A program made the position numbers and the translations under genes. This document shows positions 59,609 to 64,000 of a stretch of DNA of 64,000 bases, piece by piece. The notes beneath the pieces are model-generated. The model saw only the letters and a list, made by a program, of their open reading frames with translations. It searched no databases and was not told the DNA's origin. Origin of the DNA: Pseudonocardia autotrophica (GTDB taxonomy: Bacteria > Actinomycetota > Actinomycetes > Mycobacteriales > Pseudonocardiaceae); contig NZ_JNYD01000006.1 in the NCBI RefSeq assembly GCF_000717175.1, positions 62,001 through 126,000 on the forward strand. Direction: 5' to 3'. The first letter of the stretch is position 1. Each line of letters begins with the position of its first letter.

Positions 59609-62040
59609 GGACCCCCGAGGAGCGCCGGGCGGTCGCCGAGGAACCACGGGCCCGGCCGGACCTGCGCCTGGTCCCGGCGGCCCTCGCCGCATGGGCGGCC
59701 GTGCTCTGCGCGGTACTCGCAGGACCGCTCGCCGCGCTGGTCGCCTCCACTGTCGCCCTGGCCACGCTCATCACGACGACTCGTCGAGCACCGGGCCGCA
59801 CCCGGCACGCCATGCTCGCCGCCTCCGGGTGCGCCCTGGCCGTGGGGCTGCTCGCAGGCCTGCACGCCCTCCACGTCCACGACCACCCGCTGCGCGCCGC
59901 CGCCGAGCGCGGATCGGCCGCCGTCCTGCGGGTCACGCTGACCGACGACCCACGGCCCCTGCGCGGCCCCGCCTACGGCGCGGACTTCGGAGCGGACCGG
60001 ATGCTGGTCGAGGCCGAGCTGGAGACCGCGACGGTCGGTGCGGGGGAGTGGCGGTCGGGCGGTCGCGTCCTGCTGCTGGCGCCCGCCGAGGGGTGGAGCG
60101 GCCTCCTCCCGGGCCAGACGGTCACTGCCGAGGGCCTGCTCCTCCCTGCTCAGCGGGCCGACCTCACCATCGCGGTGCTGCGGGTGCGCGGATCCCCGAC
60201 GGCCGTTGGCCCGCCGCCGTGGTGGCAGACCGCGGCCGGAGCACTCCGCGACGGCCTGCGGCGGGCCGCCGACGTGCTGCCGGAGGACTCGGCGGGCCTG
60301 CTGCCCGGCCTCGCGGTCGGCGACACCCGCGAGCAGTCGACCGAGGTGGAGGAGGACTTCCGGGCCGCGGGTCTCACCCACCTCACCGCGGTCTCCGGTG
60401 CGAACCTCGCGATCGTCGGCGGGGCCGTGCTCGGCCTGCTCCGCCTGTTCCGGGCCGATCCCCGCCTATCCGCGGTGCTGGCCGGGGCCGCCGTGGTCGG
60501 CTTCGTGGTGCTCGCCCGGCCCTCACCCAGTGTCGTACGGGCCGCGGTCATGGGCGGCATCGTGCTGCTGGCGCTCGCGCTCGGACGGGGCCGCTCAGCG
60601 GTTCCGGCCGTGGCCGCGGCCGTGCTGGTGCTGCTGGTCGTCGATCCGGCGCTCGCGGTCGACCTCGGCTTCGCCCTGTCCGTCCTCGCGACGGCAGCCC
60701 TCGTCCTGGTCGCGCCGGGCTGGTCCGCGGCACTGCAGCGGCGTGGTGTGCCGCAGGGTGCCGCCGAGATGCTCGCGGTCCCGGCGGCCGCGTGCGTCGC
60801 CACGGCTCCGCTGATCGCCGGTCTGAGCGGCCAGCTCAGCCTCGTGACCGTGCTGGCGAACCTGCTCGTGGTGCCGGCGGTCGCGCCGGCGACGGTCCTG
60901 GGCGTGCTCGCCGCCGTGGTCTCCCCGCTGGCACCCGGCCTGGCCACCGTATGCGCATGGCTCGCCGGGCCGGCGGTGGCGTGGCTCGTGCTGGTGGCCG
61001 ACCGCGCCGCGGCGATCCCCGGAGCAGTCCTGCCCTGGCCGGCCGGCGTGGGTGGCGCGCTCCTGCTGACCGGTGTGCTGCTGGTGCTGGTGGTGCTCCT
61101 CCGGTTCCGCCGCTCCCGGCTGCTCGTCCTCGCGGTCGTGGTCGGGCTGGCGCTGGTCCTGGTGCCCACCCGCGTGATCCGCCCCGGCTGGCCGCCCCCG
61201 GACTGGGTCGTGGTCGCCTGCGACGTCGGCCAGGGCGATGCGCTCGTCCTCGCCACGGGCGTTCCGGGCCAGGCGGTCCTCGTCGACGTCGGTCCGGACG
61301 ACGGCCCCACGGATGCCTGTCTGCGCCGACTCGGCGTCGACGCGCTGGCGCTCGTGGTGGTCACGCACCTGCACGCCGACCACATGGGCGGCCTCGCGGG
61401 GGCGCTGCGCGGCCGGGCGGCCGGCGGGGTCGCCCTGGGGCCGGCGCACGAGCCGGCCGGGGCCCTGCGGCGGATCGCGCAGCAGGCGGCGGGCGCCGGC
61501 GCGCCGGTGCTCGAGCTGACCGCGGGTCGTCGCCTCGCATGGCCCGCCCTCACGCTCGACGTCCTGGCACCGGACCGCGCGCCGGAGTACGTCGACGGCG
61601 AGGACGGAACCGCCGTGAACAACACGTCCGTCGTCCTCCGGGCGACCACACCGGCCGGCCGGATCCTGCTGACCGGCGACGTCGAGCTCGACGCCCAGGC
61701 CGACCTCCTGCACAGCGGCGCGGACCTGCGGGCGGAGGTGCTCAAGGTGCCCCACCACGGCTCCCGCTCGACCAATCCGGACTTCCTGCGGGCCGTCGCG
61801 CCTCGGGTCGCCCTGGTCAGCGTGGGTGCGGGCAACTCCTACCGGCACCCGAACCCGGGCCTGCTGGACCTCCTGGAGGCGTCGGGGGCCGTCGTGCGGC
61901 GCACGGACCAGTCGGGCGACGTGGCCTTCACGCGCGACGACCAGCTGGTCGCCCGCGGGGACCCGCTCCCGGCCCCGCGTCGCTCCCGTGCGGGTCGCCG
62001 CACCCGGCGCCGGGCATCGGGGACGACGACGGGCCCGGAG
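59605..62040 (+). CDS. comEC: ComEC/Rec2 family DNA-uptake channel, no stop codon found
   Basis: Membrane channel for single-stranded DNA. From the ATG at 59605 the frame gives helices (about residues 20-95), an OB-like loop domain (about 100-210), the competence core (LPGLAVGDTREQSTEVEEDFRAAGLTHLTAVSGANLAIVGG near 235, further helices to about 525) and a metallo-beta-lactamase-like domain (VVACDVGQGDALVLATG, THLHADHMGG near 587, VPHHGSRSTNP near 716). Recognisable sequence ends near 61965, so the end given is only where similarity stops, just inside the terminator. There is no TAA, TAG or TGA in this frame from 59605 to 64000. Beyond 62083 the frame is the exact codon-register complement of thrC. 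Confidence 0.85.
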
Positions 62041-62060
62041 GAACGCTTCCTCCGGGCCCG
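62030..62060. terminator. 14-bp perfect bidirectional terminator hairpin
   Basis: CGGGCCCGGAGGAA (62030-62043), loop CGC, and its exact complement (62047-62060). It sits between convergent comEC and thrC, 22 bp after the thrC stop codon. Confidence 0.75.
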
Positions 62061-62082
62061 GTCGGGGTCCTGGCGTGTCGGG

Positions 62083-63348
62083 TCAGCGGCCCTCGAGCGC
62101 CTCGCGGACGGCCTTGCTGGTCGACGGAACCGTCGCGGTCGGACGGGCGTGGGCGGACACGGCGTCGAGGGTCTTGAGCCCGTCGCCGGTGATCAGCAGG
62201 ACGGTTTCGGCGTCGGGGTCGATCTTGCCGGCCTCGATCAGCTTCTTCGCGGTCGCCACGGTGACGCCGCCGGCGGTCTCGGCGAACACACCCTCGGTGC
62301 GGGCGAGCAGCCGGATGCCCTCGACGACCTCCTCGTCGGTGACGTGGCCGACGGCACCGCCGGTGCGGCGCACGGAGTCGAGGACGTAGGGGCCGTCGGC
62401 GGGGTTGCCGATCGCCAGCGAGCGGGCGATGGTGTCCGGTCGGACGGGCTGGATGAAGTCGTGGCCCTCCTCGAACGCCGAGGCGACGGGCGAGCAGCCG
62501 GTGGCCTGGGCACCGAAGATCTTGTAGGGCTTCTCGTCGACGAGCCCGAGCTTGACGAACTCGCCAAAGCCCTTGTCGACCTTGGTCAGCTGCGAGCCGG
62601 AGGCGACCGGGACGACGATCTGGTCGGGCAGGCGCCAGCCGAGCTGCTCGGCGACCTCGTAGCCCAGGGTCTTCGAGCCCTCGGCGTAGTACGGGCGGAC
62701 GTTCACGTTCACGAACGCCCACTCCTCGTGCTCCGCGGCGAGCTCGGTGGCGAGGCGGTTCACGTCGTCGTAGTTGCCGTCGACGGCGAGCAGGGTGCCG
62801 CCGTAGACCGCGGTGGTGGTGATCTTCGCCTGCTCGAGCGAGGAGGGGATCAGCACGACCGAGTCCCAGCCGGCGCGGGCGGCCGCCGCGGCGACGGCGT
62901 TGGCCAGGTTGCCGGTGGACGGGCAGCAGAGGACGGAGAAGCCCAGCTCGCGGGCGGCGGCGAGGGCGACGGCCACGACCCGGTCCTTGAAGGAGTGGGT
63001 GGGGTTGCCGGTGTCGTCCTTCACCCAGAGCTTGCGGACCCCGAGCTCGGCGGCGAGCCGGTCGGCCTGGATCAGGCGGGTGAAGCCGGGCTCGGTGTTC
63101 GGGAAGGACTGAACGTCCGCCGGGACGGGGAGGAGGTCCTTGTAGCGCCAGATCGACTTGGGGCCGGACTCGATCGACTCCCGCGTGACCTGCGGGAAGT
63201 CGTAGGCGATCTCGAGCGGGCCGAAGCACTGCGGACACGCGAACTCCGCGGCGAGCGGCGTCTGGTGGCCACACTCGCGACAGGACAGGGCGCGCGCGGA
63301 GCCGAGGTCGAGGGTGGTGCTGGCAGGCGTGTCTGCAGTGAGAGTCAT
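62083..63348 (-). CDS. thrC: Threonine synthase
   Basis: 421-residue PLP enzyme turning O-phosphohomoserine into threonine. It has an N-terminal zinc-ribbon-like segment (LSCRECGHQTPLAAEFACPQCFG), Schiff-base Lys in NPTHSFKDRVV, PSTGNLANAVAAAAARAG for the phosphate, and the Gly-rich loop VPVASGSQLTK. The ATG at 63348 has AGGAG 5 nt upstream, which partly lies in the closing stem of a SAM-I riboswitch. Convergent with comEC. It is alone here, without hom or thrB. Confidence 0.95.
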   Translation of the reverse strand: MTLTADTPASTTLDLGSARALSCRECGHQTPLAAEFACPQCFGPLEIAYDFPQVTRESIESGPKSIWRYKDLLPVPADVQSFPNTEPGFTRLIQADRLAAELGVRKLWVKDDTGNPTHSFKDRVVAVALAAARELGFSVLCCPSTGNLANAVAAAAARAGWDSVVLIPSSLEQAKITTTAVYGGTLLAVDGNYDDVNRLATELAAEHEEWAFVNVNVRPYYAEGSKTLGYEVAEQLGWRLPDQIVVPVASGSQLTKVDKGFGEFVKLGLVDEKPYKIFGAQATGCSPVASAFEEGHDFIQPVRPDTIARSLAIGNPADGPYVLDSVRRTGGAVGHVTDEEVVEGIRLLARTEGVFAETAGGVTVATAKKLIEAGKIDPDAETVLLITGDGLKTLDAVSAHARPTATVPSTSKAVREALEGR

Positions 63349-63353
63349 CAGAT

Positions 63354-63497
63354 CTCCTCATCTGTCCCGCTGGCGCGGGCCGGAATTGGCACCTGGTCCG
63401 TCGACGTGCGCGCACCGAGCGGTGCGCTGCGCGGATCGTCGTTCGACGCCGGTTGCCGGGGCTTCGTCGGGCCGTTCCCTCTGCCCCTCTGGATGAG
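63354..63497 (-). ncRNA. SAM-I (S-box) riboswitch controlling thrC
   Basis: Read on the minus strand, the S-box core elements occur in order: CTCATCCAGAG, GGGCAGAGGGAACGGCCC, GAAGCCCCGGCAACC, a GC-rich P3 arm, GGTGCCAATTCC, and the P4 hairpin CCCGC/GCGGG. P1 closes by CTCATC (about 63491-63496 complement) with GATGAG (63357-63362 complement). The last two bases of that strand are the first two of the thrC ribosome binding site AGGAG, so SAM binding should hide the site. The rest of the gap up to 63727 contains the thrC promoter side and the holA ribosome binding site, nothing else recognised. Confidence 0.9.
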
Positions 63498-63727
63498 CCA
63501 TATGCGATTGTGCCGAGCGGGCTTCGTGCGCGGAGCGAGCGCGGCGTCCGGATTGATCCGGATGACATGCACGTTACGGCACCGGCCCCGGTCCCGGCCA
63601 GCCGCACTCACCATCTGGGAGCCGTGTCACGGACTGTCGGTGCCGTGCGCGACGATGACCCGCGGGCCCGGCACGCCCGGGCCCCGGTGCGCGGCACCGC
63701 GCGACGCGTGCGAGAGGAGCCCGGCCC

Positions 63728-64000
63728 ATGCCGGCCACGAAGCCGCCCGCTCCCGTGCAGCTCATCGTCGGCGAGGAGGAGCTGCTGGTCGAGCGGGCCG
63801 TGAGCGAGATCCTCCGCGCCGCCCGGGCGGTCGACCCCGAGGCCGACATCCGCCGGTTCCGTCCTGCCGAGCTCACCCCGGGCGAGCTGGTCGGGTACCT
63901 GAGCCCCTCGCTGTTCGCGGAGGGCCGGGTCGTGGTGATCCAGGGGGCCCACGAGGCGGGCAAGGACCTGGTCGCCGCGATCATGGCCTACGTGGCCGAG
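63728..64000 (+). CDS. holA: DNA polymerase III subunit delta, 3' end outside window
   Basis: The first 91 residues are visible: PAPVQLIVGEEELLVERAVSEILRAARAVDPEADIRRFRPAELTPGELVGYLSPSLFAEGRVVVIQGAHEAGKDL, the typical start of actinobacterial HolA, part of the clamp loader. The frame is open at the window end. ATG at 63728 with GAGAGGAG 8 nt upstream. Position after comEC is the conserved actinobacterial order; thrC is inserted between them on the other strand. Confidence 0.9.
   Translation, partial: MPATKPPAPVQLIVGEEELLVERAVSEILRAARAVDPEADIRRFRPAELTPGELVGYLSPSLFAEGRVVVIQGAHEAGKDLVAAIMAYVAE

Noticed and set aside
62083..64000. A real 1400-residue-plus ComEC C-terminal extension
   Set aside because: The extension is the codon-register complement of thrC and its upstream region with no recognisable domain; I report only the missing stop, not a functional extension.
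1..64000. tRNA or rRNA genes
   Set aside because: I looked for T-arm-like GTTCRANTC patterns with paired arms and found none in any intergenic gap.

Overview
The window is a GC-rich (low-to-mid 70s percent by eye) actinobacterial chromosome segment. Gene order and protein style point to Pseudonocardiaceae, most like Pseudonocardia: GTG starts and 4-bp stop/start overlaps are common, many genes have leaderless-type promoters (TANNNT 6-8 nt before the start codon), and there is an F420-type (DDN) oxidoreductase. Two conserved actinobacterial blocks are present: valS-folC-DUF4233-ndk ... rne-rplU-rpmA-obg-proB, and nadD-rsfS-gpgP-octT-degV-comEA-comEC-holA. I saw no tRNA, rRNA, CRISPR array, insertion sequence or phage gene.

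Layout. 1-6054: valS (5' end outside the window), folC, a DUF4233 membrane protein, a DM13 protein, ndk and an acetyltransferase. 6065-8654: an ABC-2 exporter (ATPase plus two permeases), then a convergent small membrane protein. 9353-13017: a dapA-type synthase, a SARP/BTAD regulator and a methyltransferase. 13123-19107: a TIGR03960-type radical SAM protein and its TIGR03936-type partner, separated by an acetyltransferase and a large convergent flippase/kinase fusion. 19271-26438: the housekeeping block rne-rplU-rpmA-obg-proB. 26502-31242: a PCMT-like methyltransferase, a DDN-family enzyme, two hypotheticals and a RecQ helicase fused to a phosphoribosyltransferase-like domain.

31330-42967 is a catabolic island. 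A divergent amidohydrolase/flavoprotein pair faces an IclR-led run: CaiB CoA-transferase, CitE-type lyase, cyclase, MmgE/PrpD, ACS-type transporter, a second MmgE/PrpD and an Asp/Glu/hydantoin racemase-like protein. Four copies of a 21-bp dyad (TTGTTCC, 7 bp, GGAACNA) lie in its two control regions. I read this as one IclR regulon for an unidentified carboxylate or cyclic amide/imide.

43053-52364: MoxR/VWA pair, an S41-type peptidase-like protein, two iron-siderophore binding lipoproteins (each behind an IdeR-type iron box) with a siderophore-interacting reductase, an SPW membrane protein, a TetR/MFS pair, and an AlkB-like dioxygenase whose promoter carries a perfect LexA SOS box. 52445-64000: a TetR regulator, then nadD to holA. 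Its gaps hold two non-coding tandem arrays, a degenerate 19-bp array before degV and a very regular 113-bp array of about ten units before comEA. comEC has no stop codon in its frame anywhere in the window. thrC is convergent to it and sits behind a clear SAM-I riboswitch that overlaps its ribosome binding site. holA runs off the right edge.
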